From NCBI GenBank assembly GCA_045577925.1, contig JAZNJH010000008.1, positions 1-64,000 on the forward strand: DNA of 64,000 nucleotides, in the 5' to 3' direction. This document shows, in pieces, positions 25,278 through 34,066 of this stretch. Numbering within the stretch: position 1 is the stretch's first letter; the number at the start of each line of letters is the position of its first letter. Position numbers and translations under genes: made by a program. This DNA is from UBA4717 sp045577925 (GTDB lineage Bacteria; Bacillota; Clostridia; Oscillospirales; CAG-272). Under the pieces are notes generated by a model, which made no database searches, was not told where the DNA came from, and saw only the letters and a program-made list of their open reading frames with translations.

Positions 25278-27245
25278 TCAAATATTGTACTCCTGACGTC
25301 TTATAACATGATCCTGATACTCGCGGTCGAGCTCAACGAAGTAAGCGCTCCAACCCCAGATACGAACAACGAGTCTGCCGTAGTCCTCGGGGTGCTCTTG
25401 TGCCTCTTTCATTGTTTCAAGATTAACACTGTTAAGCTGAAGCTGATGTCCGCCAAGCGTGATAAAGTACTTAACAAGCTTTGCAACCTTGCTGATACCG
25501 TCAGCATCACGGAATACGGAGTTGTGGAACTCAATTGTAAGAGGACCGCCGTTCATAACGTTCTCAAAATGCTGCTTGGAGAAAGACTTGATAACCGAAA
25601 CGGGTCCAACCTTAGCAAAGAGGCTGGGCGCAAAGTTTGCACCGAAGGGCTCGTTTGCAAGTCTGCCGTCTGCAGAAGCGCCTATCTCGTTTGCGTGCCA
25701 GAGATAGTACATTGCAGAGCCTGTTCCTGCTCTCCAGATACCGCCCTGACAGTTCTTCTTACCCTCAAAGCACTTTGCAAAGCTGTCCATAAGCTCAATA
25801 GAGATGTTGTCAGCGTAATCGTCGTCCATGCCAAGCTTGGGAGTGTCATTACGAAGCTTTGCGAGAAGCTCGGGATAACCCTCGAAGTTTGCTTTTACAG
25901 CGTTGACCATTTCCGAAGCGGATACCGACTTTTCATCAAACACATACTTCTTTATAGCAGCAAGCGAGTCAACAGCAGTCGAGTGACCCGTGCCGTGAAC
26001 ACCGTAGTTGCGGTACTTGATAGGATCAAGCATAACACCCTCGAGGAAAGGAGAGGGAACGAACCATACGTTCTTGACCGAATCCATGATCTTATCGCAT
26101 TCAGCCTTGATCTGTGCTTTGACCTCACCAAAGAATTCTTCGTAAGTCGCACACTTTTCAAGAGACTCGTACATAGCATCATTTACAGCCTTGGGGTACG
26201 ACATAGCCGCAATATTAACTATATCAAACGCACATCCGGGGATAATGAACTCCCAGCAAGCCGCAACAACGTAGTTTGCAGCATCCTCGTGCGTATATCC
26301 AAGCTTTTCGAGTGCAGGGATAGCAACGTCGTCGTTTTCATACTGCGGGAATCCGAGTCCTGCCTTTGTAAGCTCTGTGCCGAGCTCGAATATCTCGTCG
26401 GGAGTGTCCTTTGTAACGCGGAGATTTATCTTCGGGTCGATCATCTTGAGGTTTCTTGATGCTTCAAGACACATCTTTGAAAGCTCGGAGAAAACGTCCT
26501 TTCCGTTTTCATCAACACCGCCGAGCACCATACTCTGACCGTTGTCGCCCTGCTGTACACCAACGTACATGTCGCTGTCCTTGTTAAAGGAGAGGAAGAA
26601 GTCCTCGATAAGCTCAAGAGCCGTGTCATATGTATAAACACCGGCGTCTAAATCTGCCTTGAAGTAAGGATACATGTATTTGTCAAAACGGCCTACCGTG
26701 TTGTGGTAGTTACCCTCGAGCCACATAGAGAAGTGAATGATTCTGAAAAGCTGAAGAGCTTCTCTGAAATTCTTAGCACCGTATCTGGGAGCATTCTCGA
26801 GAGTGTCGGCAATATCCTGTCTGCCGACTCTGATAGCCTCAGCCTTGTATCTGTCTGCAAGGTCGATTATAAGGTCGATAGCCTTGTCGGCATACTCGTT
26901 TGCACCCTTGAAAGCGAGAAGCCCCTTTTTTATAACCTTTTCAAAATTAACGTTGAGGTTGGAGATATATCCAAGCTCGTGGATATAGTGATCCTTCTTT
27001 ATCTCTGCCCACTCGTCTTCTGTGAAGCAGTCGGGAATACAGGTTGTCGTACGAACAAAAACGATTTTTTCTTCGGGAAGTATATGGGGAGTCTGGAGCT
27101 TCATAAGACGCTCAAAACGGTCGCTCATACGCTCGATAGGCGAAAGACCGCGCGCCTTGTACTCGCTTGCAAGATCACAGCAGTTGTCAACTCTTAACTT
27201 GTGATGCTCTTTTGCGATGATATAGTCGAATAATACCTTGCTCAT
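25278..27245 (-). CDS. Glycyl radical enzyme (PFL-like), unknown substrate
   Basis: The 655-residue protein has the glycyl radical enzyme fold signatures: the active-site cysteine in AACWEFIIPG (C330), the segment GASADGRLANEPFGANFAPS (about 522-541) and a C-terminal radical loop VVRIWGWSAYFVELD with candidate Gly631. The usual loop is R-[VI]-[SCA]-G-[YF]; here Trp flanks the glycine on both sides. It is shorter than pyruvate formate-lyase and has CWE rather than the CC of PFL, so PFL is unlikely; the Cys-x-Glu pattern is that of the dehydratase and lyase branch. No radical-SAM activase lies nearby. It starts one base after tatD and has AAAGGATC as ribosome site. Confidence 0.8.
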   Translation of the reverse strand: MSKVLFDYIIAKEHHKLRVDNCCDLASEYKARGLSPIERMSDRFERLMKLQTPHILPEEKIVFVRTTTCIPDCFTEDEWAEIKKDHYIHELGYISNLNVNFEKVIKKGLLAFKGANEYADKAIDLIIDLADRYKAEAIRVGRQDIADTLENAPRYGAKNFREALQLFRIIHFSMWLEGNYHNTVGRFDKYMYPYFKADLDAGVYTYDTALELIEDFFLSFNKDSDMYVGVQQGDNGQSMVLGGVDENGKDVFSELSKMCLEASRNLKMIDPKINLRVTKDTPDEIFELGTELTKAGLGFPQYENDDVAIPALEKLGYTHEDAANYVVAACWEFIIPGCAFDIVNIAAMSYPKAVNDAMYESLEKCATYEEFFGEVKAQIKAECDKIMDSVKNVWFVPSPFLEGVMLDPIKYRNYGVHGTGHSTAVDSLAAIKKYVFDEKSVSASEMVNAVKANFEGYPELLAKLRNDTPKLGMDDDYADNISIELMDSFAKCFEGKKNCQGGIWRAGTGSAMYYLWHANEIGASADGRLANEPFGANFAPSLFAKVGPVSVIKSFSKQHFENVMNGGPLTIEFHNSVFRDADGISKVAKLVKYFITLGGHQLQLNSVNLETMKEAQEHPEDYGRLVVRIWGWSAYFVELDREYQDHVIRRQEYNI

Positions 27246-27246
27246 A

Positions 27247-28047
27247 TTAGATCCTTTCTGCTGAATTTTTCAGCGCTCGTTTATCAATGTTGTAAAATTT
27301 ACATGCGTTTTCAAATGTAATGTCGAGTATTTCCTTGGCAGTAACACCTTTTATCTCAGCAAGCTTTTCGGCAACGTAGAGAAGGTTGCCCGAATGATTG
27401 ACGCTTCCGCGCAGGGGTGTCGGCGCAAGATAAGGAGAGTCTGTTTCAATCAGAATCCTGTCAAACGGAACGGCTTCTGCCGCCTCAACAGCCTTTCGCG
27501 CATTTTTGAACGTCACAACTCCCGAAAAAGAGATGTATCTTCCTGCTTTGACAAGCTCACGCGCCCATTCGCCGCTTCCGCTGTAGCTGTGTAGCACCGT
27601 TTTAACGTCGGGATAACTTTTGAGTATCTCATCAACGTCACCGTGAGCCTCGCGGTCGTGTATTACAACGGGCATTGAGAGCTTTCGCGCAAGCTCAAGC
27701 TGAGCACAAAAGAAGTCCTTTTGCTTTTGTTTGTCGTACGGCTCCCAATAGTAGTCAAGACCTATCTCACCGATCGCCACGGCTTTCGGGTGCGATGCAA
27801 GAGCTTCTATCTCAGCTATCGCTGATTCAAACCCACCGACCTTTTCAACGTCACTCGGGTGTATGCCGACAGCCGCATAAATTTGCGGATACGCCTCACA
27901 TAAATCAAGCGACAGGCGTGAATCCTCGGGATTTACCGAAGCGTTAACGATAGCTCCTACGTTACCTGATAACAAGCGAGGGAGCAGAGCGTCGCGCTCA
28001 CCGTCAAACTTTGAGTCGTTGTAATGTGCGTGCGAATCAAATATCAT
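27247..28047 (-). CDS. tatD: TatD family metal-dependent hydrolase (DNase)
   Basis: The 266-residue TIM-barrel protein has the metal ligands of the family: DSHAHYND at the N-terminus, AIGEIGLDYYW, VIHDREAH, LHSYSGS, and ILIETDSPYLAP near residue 205. TatD proteins hydrolyse DNA 3' ends or other phosphoesters in the cytoplasm. It follows metG by 2 bp, an arrangement found in many Firmicutes. Confidence 0.93.
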   Translation of the reverse strand: MIFDSHAHYNDSKFDGERDALLPRLLSGNVGAIVNASVNPEDSRLSLDLCEAYPQIYAAVGIHPSDVEKVGGFESAIAEIEALASHPKAVAIGEIGLDYYWEPYDKQKQKDFFCAQLELARKLSMPVVIHDREAHGDVDEILKSYPDVKTVLHSYSGSGEWARELVKAGRYISFSGVVTFKNARKAVEAAEAVPFDRILIETDSPYLAPTPLRGSVNHSGNLLYVAEKLAEIKGVTAKEILDITFENACKFYNIDKRALKNSAERI

Positions 28048-28049
28048 AC

Positions 28050-29993
28050 TTATCTGATCCTGTCGCCGAGCTTTGCAGACTCGTCAAGGAATACTACCTT
28101 TATTTCTTCCTCGCCGCTTGCAAGTATCATACCCTGGGATTCAACACCGCAGAGCTTTGCAGGCGCAAGGTTTGCAACTACAATTATTTTCTTGCCGATA
28201 AGGTCTTCGGGAGTATAGAACTTTGCTATTCCCGAAACTACCTGTCGCTTTTCATATCCGAGGTCAAGCTGAAGCTTTAAAAGCTTCTTTGCTTTCGGAA
28301 CACTTTCGCAGGCAATAACCTTTGCCACACGAAGCTCGACCTTCATAAAGTCGTCGATACCGATCTGAGCAATACCCTCGGGCTTTTCAATTTTATCAGG
28401 ATTTGCCGCCGCGTTGCGCGCTTCTGTCTCAGCTTTTATTTCTTCAAGCTTCTTTGCTTCGTCTATTCTGTCAAAGAGGTGAGCGGAAGCACCAATAGTC
28501 GAGCCGACCTTGAGCTTGCCGAAGTTGTCGATAGACTCAAACGAACACTCATCTGTTGCAAGAACGTCAAATATAGTCTTCGCGGTAGTCGGCATGATGG
28601 GGTAGAGCATTACTGCCGCAATCCTTATAGTTTCAAGAAGATTATAAAGCACAGTACCGAGTCTCGGTTTAAGGCTTTCGTCCTTTGCAAGTACCCACGG
28701 AGTAGTCTCGTCAATATACTTGTTTGCACGTCTTAAAAGATTAAATACTTCTTCAGACGCATCTGCAAGCTTGAAGTCGTCCATGAGCGCACAGTATTTT
28801 TTCTTTGCCGACTCAAACGCAGCGTTAAGCTCGTCATCCAGCGGCTCACGAACGTCGGCCGACGGTACAACGGAGCCGAAATACTTAGCTGTCATTGCAA
28901 GTGTGCGGTTTACAAGGTTACCAAGATTATTAGCAAGATTTGCATTGTATCTTTCGATTACAGACTCATACGTTATCGAGCCGTCTGCCGCAAAAGGCAT
29001 TTCAGCGAGAACGTAGTATCTTACACCGTCAACACCAAAGTGACGTACAAGCTCGTCAGCGTATATAATGTTGCCCTTCGACTTGGACATCTTGTCAGCA
29101 CCAAAAAGTAACCACGGGTGACCGAATACACGCTTCGGAAGCGGCTCACCTAATGCCATAAGCATAATAGGCCAGTAAATAGTGTGGAATCTTAAAATGT
29201 CCTTACCGATTATGTGAACGTCGGCAGGCCAGTATTTGTTGTAAAGCTCAGGCTGGCTTTCGTTGTTCGGATTGTATCCGAGAGCCGTGATATAGTTTGA
29301 AAGAGCATCGATCCACACGTAAATTACGTGCTTGTTGTCAAACGATACCGGAACACCCCACTTGAATGAGGAACGGGAAACGCAAAGATCCTGAAGGCCG
29401 GGCTTTATGAAATTGTTTACCATTTCTTTTTTGCGAGGCTCGGGCGAAATAAAATCGGGGTTATCCTCAATATATTTCATGAGCTTGTCGGTATATTTGC
29501 TCATTCTGAAGAAGTATGCCTCTTCAGTTGTCTTCTGTACCGGACGTCCGCAGTCGGGGCAAATTCCGCCTGCAGCCTGTGTTTCTGTGAAGAAGGACTC
29601 ACAGGGAACACAGTAAAGACCCTCGTATTCACTCTTGTATATGTCGCCCTTGTCATAGAGCTTTTTGAATATCGCCGAAACAGCCTCTTCGTGATAATCG
29701 TCTGTCGTGCGGATGAACTTGTCATAGTCCGCGCCGACCATATCCCATATGTCCTTGATGTTACCGGCTACCTTATCAACGTATTCTTTTGGAGTGATGC
29801 CTGCATCTTTGGCAAGATTTTCAATTTTCTGACCGTGCTCGTCGGTTCCCGTAAGAAAGTACACGTCATACCCGCGCATCTTCTTGTATCTCGCGATAGC
29901 ATCTGTCAGAATAATCTCATACGTGTTACCGATATGCGGCTTACCGGACGCATACGCGATAGCCGTAGTGATATAATACTTTTGCTTTTCCAT
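28050..29993 (-). CDS. metG: Methionyl-tRNA synthetase with C-terminal Trbp111-type domain
   Basis: The 647-residue class I synthetase has the HIGH motif as SGKPHIGNTY, a zinc knuckle CVPCESFF...CPDCGRP, the KMSKS loop as ADKMSKSKGN, and an anticodon-binding domain. The last 110 residues (VELRVAKVIACESVPKAKKL onward) form an EMAP/Trbp111 tRNA-binding dimerisation domain. It charges tRNA-Met. It lies downstream of nagA by 30 bp and just before tatD. Confidence 0.95.
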   Translation of the reverse strand: MEKQKYYITTAIAYASGKPHIGNTYEIILTDAIARYKKMRGYDVYFLTGTDEHGQKIENLAKDAGITPKEYVDKVAGNIKDIWDMVGADYDKFIRTTDDYHEEAVSAIFKKLYDKGDIYKSEYEGLYCVPCESFFTETQAAGGICPDCGRPVQKTTEEAYFFRMSKYTDKLMKYIEDNPDFISPEPRKKEMVNNFIKPGLQDLCVSRSSFKWGVPVSFDNKHVIYVWIDALSNYITALGYNPNNESQPELYNKYWPADVHIIGKDILRFHTIYWPIMLMALGEPLPKRVFGHPWLLFGADKMSKSKGNIIYADELVRHFGVDGVRYYVLAEMPFAADGSITYESVIERYNANLANNLGNLVNRTLAMTAKYFGSVVPSADVREPLDDELNAAFESAKKKYCALMDDFKLADASEEVFNLLRRANKYIDETTPWVLAKDESLKPRLGTVLYNLLETIRIAAVMLYPIMPTTAKTIFDVLATDECSFESIDNFGKLKVGSTIGASAHLFDRIDEAKKLEEIKAETEARNAAANPDKIEKPEGIAQIGIDDFMKVELRVAKVIACESVPKAKKLLKLQLDLGYEKRQVVSGIAKFYTPEDLIGKKIIVVANLAPAKLCGVESQGMILASGEEEIKVVFLDESAKLGDRIR

Positions 29994-30023
29994 TAATTTA
30001 AGCCTCCGTGTGGGTTATGTATG

Positions 30024-31193
30024 TCAGATAGTCGATACGTCTATTCTTTCTCCGTTTACAAATATCGCCTTAATATCGTATTTGTCGTCGAACACAACGA
30101 AATTAGCAGGCTTGCCGGATCCGATCAAAGCATATCCGGGATTCTTTAACATTGAAAGCGGATTTACAATTGCCGCTCTTGCTGTTTCTTCAAGACTTGC
30201 ACCTGTAAATTTCATATAGTTAACAAAACCCTTGTGCATCGTAATAACGCTTCCGTTTATAGTGCCGTTCAAAAGTCTGCCGACACCACCGTCAATTTTC
30301 GTAGGACTTCCATCAAAACAGTTAAATATCGTTCCCTCAGGAAGGCCTGCCGCAGACGAGTCTGTAATAAGCACCATTTTGTCAGCATCCTTTGCTCTTC
30401 TCATAAGCTTCGCAATTTCAGGAAGCGAATGGAATCCGTCACATATATATTCCGTGTACGCATCACTTGTAAGAGCGCAGGTAAGGGAAGTGGATGTTCT
30501 GTGATGTATCGGGCGAAGCTGATTGAATGTGTGAGTGAATGATACAGCACCGTTTTCAAGTGCCTTCATAGAAATGTCGTAATCAGCATCAGAGTGGCCG
30601 ATACCTGCGGTAGCACCATTGTCTGCAAGATACTTGATAAATTCCATAGCACCGTCCATTTCGGGGGCGAGAGTGAAGTGAGCTGCGAGCTTGCGACCAA
30701 GCTTCTTTTCAGCCGCTCTTATCTTGCCGAGGAAAATATCAGCCTCATCCTTAGTTGGAGTAGCGAACCATTCAGGTCTGTGAGCGCCCGCCTTAACGGG
30801 ATTTAAGTATCTGCACTCATAATGAATACCGATAACAGTTGCTGCGGGAATGTTTTCGCTTTGTATTTCTTGAGCAGCCTCGAGAATCCTGTCAGTAGCC
30901 GCGCAGATATCTTCAAGTGATATTGTGGCAATAGTCGGCATAATATAAAGCGTACCTGCCGAAGCGTAAAATTTTAGCATCTTAATAAGCTCGTCAGGAG
31001 TTGCATTTTCGAAGAAATAACCGAGTACACCATGAGTATGAGCGTCAACGTAACCGCCGATTGCATACATGTCTGCGAATTCATTACTTGTGTTTTCTGA
31101 CTTTTCTGCAAATACTTTGCCGTCAAGTGAAAGGGAACCTTTCTGGAAACAGCCTTTTTCTATATCGAATATGTTTAAATTTGTGTATGTCAC
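30024..31193 (-). CDS. nagA: N-acetylglucosamine-6-phosphate deacetylase
   Basis: The 389-residue amidohydrolase has the metal-site motifs GGYVDAHTHG, TIGIHYECRYLNPVKAGAH-like region (the segment ...GIHYECRYLNPVKAGAHRP), AAHFTLAPE, IGHSDA and THTFNQL, and the catalytic Asp in ITDSSAAG. It removes acetate from GlcNAc-6-P for entry into glycolysis or wall recycling. The start is GTG at 31193 with AGGTGG upstream. It heads the nagA-metG-tatD-glycyl radical enzyme run; no nagB is adjacent. Confidence 0.92.
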   Translation of the reverse strand: MTYTNLNIFDIEKGCFQKGSLSLDGKVFAEKSENTSNEFADMYAIGGYVDAHTHGVLGYFFENATPDELIKMLKFYASAGTLYIMPTIATISLEDICAATDRILEAAQEIQSENIPAATVIGIHYECRYLNPVKAGAHRPEWFATPTKDEADIFLGKIRAAEKKLGRKLAAHFTLAPEMDGAMEFIKYLADNGATAGIGHSDADYDISMKALENGAVSFTHTFNQLRPIHHRTSTSLTCALTSDAYTEYICDGFHSLPEIAKLMRRAKDADKMVLITDSSAAGLPEGTIFNCFDGSPTKIDGGVGRLLNGTINGSVITMHKGFVNYMKFTGASLEETARAAIVNPLSMLKNPGYALIGSGKPANFVVFDDKYDIKAIFVNGERIDVSTI

Positions 31194-31227
31194 GATGGAA
31201 CCACCTTTATTATTTATATTTCATTAT

Positions 31228-31257
31228 ATTATACATCAATTTTGCTGGTTATGTCAA
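31228..31257 (-). promoter_or_regulatory. Promoter of the nagA operon
   Basis: On the minus strand: TTGACA (31257-31252), 18-bp spacer, TATAAT (31233-31228), about 35 nt before the GTG start. Confidence 0.7.
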
Positions 31258-31359
31258 GTGCTTTTTCACCGAAATAAAGGGCTAAATACTTGATTTCAGC
31301 ATAAATTTTACGTTCTTCATGTATTAAATAAAAAAATACGGGAAATGTTGCATATGATG

Positions 31360-31389
31360 TTGACAAACACAAGGTCTTTGTGCTACAAT
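31360..31389 (+). promoter_or_regulatory. Promoter of asd with palindromic spacer
   Basis: TTGACA (31360-31365), 18-bp spacer, TACAAT (31384-31389). The spacer holds CACAA-GGTCT-TTGTG, a possible operator placed where a bound protein would block RNA polymerase. Confidence 0.7.
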
Positions 31390-31437
31390 ATATAGAAAAT
31401 TTGTAAATGTTAATTTTTATCGAAAGGTAAGACAGAT

Positions 31438-32520
31438 ATGGATCAGAAGAAGCTCCGCGCCGGAATCGTAGGCGCAACGGGAATGGTAGGCCAGCGTTTT
31501 ATAACACTTCTCGACGGTCATCCCTATTTTGAAATAACAGCACTTGCCGCGAGCGCCCGCTCCGCAGGAAGAACTTATGCAGAAGCAGTTGACGGCAGAT
31601 GGAAGATGCAGACAGAAATGCCTGAATTTGTTCGAGATATGGTAGTTATGGACGCTTCCAAGATCGATGAGATCAAAGAACTTGTTGACTTCGTGTTCTG
31701 CGCCGTTGATATGAAGAAGGAAGAAATACGTGCTCTCGAAGAAGCATATGCAAAGGCAGAGATCCCCGTTGTTTCAAATAACAGCGCACACCGTATGACT
31801 CCCGACGTTCCTATGGTAATTCCGGAGATCAACGAGGATCACCTTGCTATAATTGAAGATCAGAAAAAGAGACTCGTAACAAAAAGAGGCTTTATCGCGG
31901 TTAAGCCTAATTGCTCGATACAGAGCTACGTTCCCCCGCTTTCAGCACTTCTCAAGTATGAGCCTACTGAAATAGTAGTTACAACGTATCAGGCTATCTC
32001 GGGCGCAGGTAAAACCTTCAAGGAATGGCCCGAAATGATAGATAACGTTATCCCTTATATTGGTGGCGAAGAAGAGAAGAGCGAGCAGGAACCCCTCAAG
32101 ATCTGGGGCACAATCGAAAACGGCGAAATAGTTAAGGCGAAAGAGCCTGTTATCACCGCACAGTGCATCCGCGTACCCGTAAGTGACGGTCATACGGCGG
32201 CTGTGTTCGTAAAGTTTAAGAATAAGCCTACAAAGGAAGAAATACTTGACGCCTGGAAGAACTATAAGGGCTCACCGCAGGAGCTTGAGCTTCCTCACGC
32301 ACCCGAACAGTTCATTACATATTTTGAAGAAGATAACCGTCCCCAGGCAAAGCTCGACCGCGATATCTACGGCGGTATGGGCGTAACAGTCGGCAGACTC
32401 AGAGAAGATACAGTCTACGACTATAAGTTCGTCGGACTTCACCACAATACACTTCGCGGAGCGGCAGGCGGAGCAGTACTCATAGCCGAGCTCCTCTGCA
32501 AAAAAGGCTACTTCGACTGA
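31438..32520 (+). CDS. asd: Aspartate-semialdehyde dehydrogenase
   Basis: The 360-residue NADP enzyme starts with the dinucleotide fold GIVGATGMVGQRF, has the catalytic cysteine in KPNCSIQSYVPPLSAL and the active-site His region in RVPVSDGHTAAVF. The insert pattern resembles the archaeal/fungal-type Asd subfamily. It reduces aspartyl phosphate to the semialdehyde, the branch point to Lys/DAP, Thr and Met. It is monocistronic, with its own promoter and a strong terminator. Confidence 0.93.
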   Translation: MDQKKLRAGIVGATGMVGQRFITLLDGHPYFEITALAASARSAGRTYAEAVDGRWKMQTEMPEFVRDMVVMDASKIDEIKELVDFVFCAVDMKKEEIRALEEAYAKAEIPVVSNNSAHRMTPDVPMVIPEINEDHLAIIEDQKKRLVTKRGFIAVKPNCSIQSYVPPLSALLKYEPTEIVVTTYQAISGAGKTFKEWPEMIDNVIPYIGGEEEKSEQEPLKIWGTIENGEIVKAKEPVITAQCIRVPVSDGHTAAVFVKFKNKPTKEEILDAWKNYKGSPQELELPHAPEQFITYFEEDNRPQAKLDRDIYGGMGVTVGRLREDTVYDYKFVGLHHNTLRGAAGGAVLIAELLCKKGYFD

Positions 32521-32529
32521 TAAAACGAC

Positions 32530-32560
32530 AAAAAGCGATGCACAAAAGCATCGCTTTTTT
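32530..32560 (+). terminator. Terminator of asd
   Basis: AAAAAGCGATGC / GCATCGCTTTTTT around loop ACAAAA. Confidence 0.9.
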
Positions 32561-32563
32561 GTT

Positions 32564-32591
32564 AAAAAAGGCCTTCTCCAGCGGAGAAGGC
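32564..32591 (-). terminator. Terminator of the small RHH gene
   Basis: On the minus strand GCCTTCTCC-GCT-GGAGAAGGC followed by TTTTTT, directly after the stop of the 64-residue gene. Confidence 0.8.
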
Positions 32592-32597
32592 TAACAG

Positions 32598-32792
32598 TTA
32601 CTTAATTATTCCAACTGATTTTAAATCATCTTTAGTGATTTCTCCGTGCTCTCGTTCAAAATCTTCAATAAGCATACGTAGCATATAATGAATCTGTCCG
32701 CTACCGCTTCGACCGTGATATTTTGCAATATATTGTGATTTTTGTAATATTTCTGTTTCAATATGTAAACCAAGATGTTTTAGCTGCTTCAT
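32598..32792 (-). CDS. Small Arc/ribbon-helix-helix-like DNA-binding protein
   Basis: The frame is longer, but the ATG at 32792 has AGGAA upstream and gives a natural 64-residue protein. It reads as a short beta strand (KHLGLHIE) followed by two helices (TEILQKSQYIAKYHG, then GQIHYMLRMLIEDFEREHG), the layout of Arc-type ribbon-helix-helix repressors. No toxin gene is adjacent, so an antitoxin role is not supported. It is divergent from a Cys-rich small protein. Confidence 0.6.
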   Translation of the reverse strand: MKQLKHLGLHIETEILQKSQYIAKYHGRSGSGQIHYMLRMLIEDFEREHGEITKDDLKSVGIIK

Positions 32793-32935
32793 TTTAATTC
32801 CTGAAAATTTTATGTACTTAAATAGTCTCAAAATCGACTTATTGTTTACACTATACACTAAATTTATGGTAGAATGTTGAAAACGCACTAAAATTAAGTC
32901 CAATTCAAGTCATAAAATTTTTCGGAGGTAAGAAA

Positions 32936-33187
32936 ATGAAGTGCAGCAACGACTTTTGTTTACACAATAACGAAGCCGGTAAATGTATGCTTCGTAAGAT
33001 AGAAGTCAACGAATGCGGTATGTGCGCCGAATGTTTGCAGATTACGTTTACAAGAGAGGAAAAAGAAGAAAAACGTCAGAAAATGTTAAAAGCTTTTGAA
33101 AAAAGAGATAAAGAGGATATTGCAGTATATCTTGAGGATACAGACATTGCTGATAGATTAAATCTTAAAAACTTACCCCTGAAATGA
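32936..33187 (+). CDS. Small cysteine-rich protein (metal-binding, DUF1540-like)
   Basis: The 83-residue protein has six cysteines in the first 33 residues (C3, C8, C17, C27, C30, C33), arranged as C-x4-C-x8-C-x9-C-x2-C-x2-C. This is likely a zinc or iron-sulfur site, and resembles the small Cys-rich DUF1540-type proteins common in Clostridia. The rest is a charged helix (REEKEEKRQKML). GGAGG precedes the ATG. Function is unknown. Its gene lies between the divergent RHH protein and hpf. Confidence 0.7.
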   Translation: MKCSNDFCLHNNEAGKCMLRKIEVNECGMCAECLQITFTREEKEEKRQKMLKAFEKRDKEDIAVYLEDTDIADRLNLKNLPLK

Positions 33188-33243
33188 TCTTAAACTGTTT
33201 ATACATTATTTACAAAACAACCCTGAAATAATCAAAATAACTA

Positions 33244-33306
33244 TTGCAAATAACCAAAAAACATGCTATAATAAAAGCGTAAACAAGAAACAGCGTATTG
33301 TTTACG
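33244..33306 (+). promoter_or_regulatory. hpf promoter and 5' UTR inverted repeat
   Basis: TTGCAA (33244-33249), 17-bp spacer, TATAAT (33267-33272). Immediately downstream CGTAAACA (33278-33285) pairs with TGTTTACG (33299-33306), an 8-bp perfect inverted repeat over the likely start site. It could be an operator or a leader hairpin. Confidence 0.7.
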
Positions 33307-33332
33307 AATCTATAGCAAAGGTGGTCCACTTA

Positions 33333-33857
33333 ATGAAGATTTTAGTAACAGGCAGACAAACGCACGTTCCGGCAGAATTTGCTCAGATTGCAGAGAAGAA
33401 GCTTGAAAAACTTGATAAGTATTTCAAGGACGATGCTCAGGCAACGGTGAAGCTTAAGAATGAGCGCGATAAGGATAAAGTAGAAGTAACGCTCACCGCC
33501 GGCGGCCATATGTTCAGAAGCGAAGAAGTGGATGAAACGTATCAAAACGCACTCGATAAGGCAATCGACACTCTTGTGCGCCAGATCAGAAAGAACAAAA
33601 CCAAGCTTGAAAAAAGGCTTAGAGATGCATCGAAAACAGAGCTTTTTGCAGAAGCTGTTGATTATGAAGAAGAAGGAGCGTTCGACATCCGCACAAAGAG
33701 CTTTTCTGTAAAGCCGATGACGCCTGAAGAAGCGATACTTCAGATGAATATCACAGGACATGATTTCTATATGTTCCGCGACGATGCGACAGACGAAATT
33801 TGCGTAGTATATAAGCGCCGTGACAAAGGATACGGATTGATAATCCCTCAAAAGTAA
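33333..33857 (+). CDS. hpf: Ribosome hibernation-promoting factor, long form
   Basis: The ATG at 33333 has AAAGGTGG upstream; an in-frame GTG lies at 33321, inside that site. The 174-residue protein has the N-terminal HPF/YfiA domain (KILVTGRQTHVPAEFAQIAEKKLEKLDKYF) and a C-terminal domain with VKPMTPEEAILQMNITGHDF, which dimerises 70S ribosomes into 100S particles in stationary phase. A short charged linker joins them. It is monocistronic, between its own promoter and a terminator. Confidence 0.93.
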   Translation: MKILVTGRQTHVPAEFAQIAEKKLEKLDKYFKDDAQATVKLKNERDKDKVEVTLTAGGHMFRSEEVDETYQNALDKAIDTLVRQIRKNKTKLEKRLRDASKTELFAEAVDYEEEGAFDIRTKSFSVKPMTPEEAILQMNITGHDFYMFRDDATDEICVVYKRRDKGYGLIIPQK

Positions 33858-33865
33858 GATTAACA

Positions 33866-33897
33866 GGGACCGCTAATGGCGGTCCCGAATTTTTTTG
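33866..33897 (+). terminator. Terminator of hpf
   Basis: GGGACCGC-TAATG-GCGGTCCC followed by GAATTTTTTT. Confidence 0.9.
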
Positions 33898-33907
33898 TCC
33901 AAAGTTA

Positions 33908-33936
33908 TTGACAAACTTTAGAAAGTATATTATAAT
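33908..33936 (+). promoter_or_regulatory. Promoter of tRNA-Thr
   Basis: TTGACA (33908-33913), 17-bp spacer, TATAAT (33931-33936): a consensus sigma-A promoter 12 bp before the tRNA. Confidence 0.9.
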
Positions 33937-33948
33937 ACATAATGTTCT

Positions 33949-34023
33949 GCTGGTGTAGCACAGTGGTAGTGCAGCTGATTCGTAATCAGCAGGTCGAGGG
34001 TTCAATCCCCTCCACCAGCTCCA
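33949..34023 (+). tRNA. tRNA-Thr (anticodon CGT)
   Basis: A full 75-nt cloverleaf can be folded: acceptor GCTGGTG / CACCAGC, D-stem GCAC / GTGC, anticodon stem GCTGA / TCAGC with loop TTCGTAA (anticodon CGT), variable AGGTC, T-arm GAGGG-TTCAATC-CCCTC, discriminator T and an encoded CCA. It reads ACG codons. Confidence 0.96.
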
Positions 34024-34060
34024 AAAAATAGCAGACGGATTTTTACGTCTGCTATTTTTT
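34024..34060 (+). terminator. Terminator of tRNA-Thr
   Basis: AAAAAATAGCAGACG and CGTCTGCTATTTTTT form a 15-bp perfect stem directly after the CCA. Confidence 0.9.
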
Positions 34061-34066
34061 ATTGTA

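Noticed and set aside
25308..26459. 383-codon plus-strand open frame
   Set aside because: It is entirely antisense to the glycyl radical enzyme, which has clear family motifs; the frame is a shadow of codon bias.
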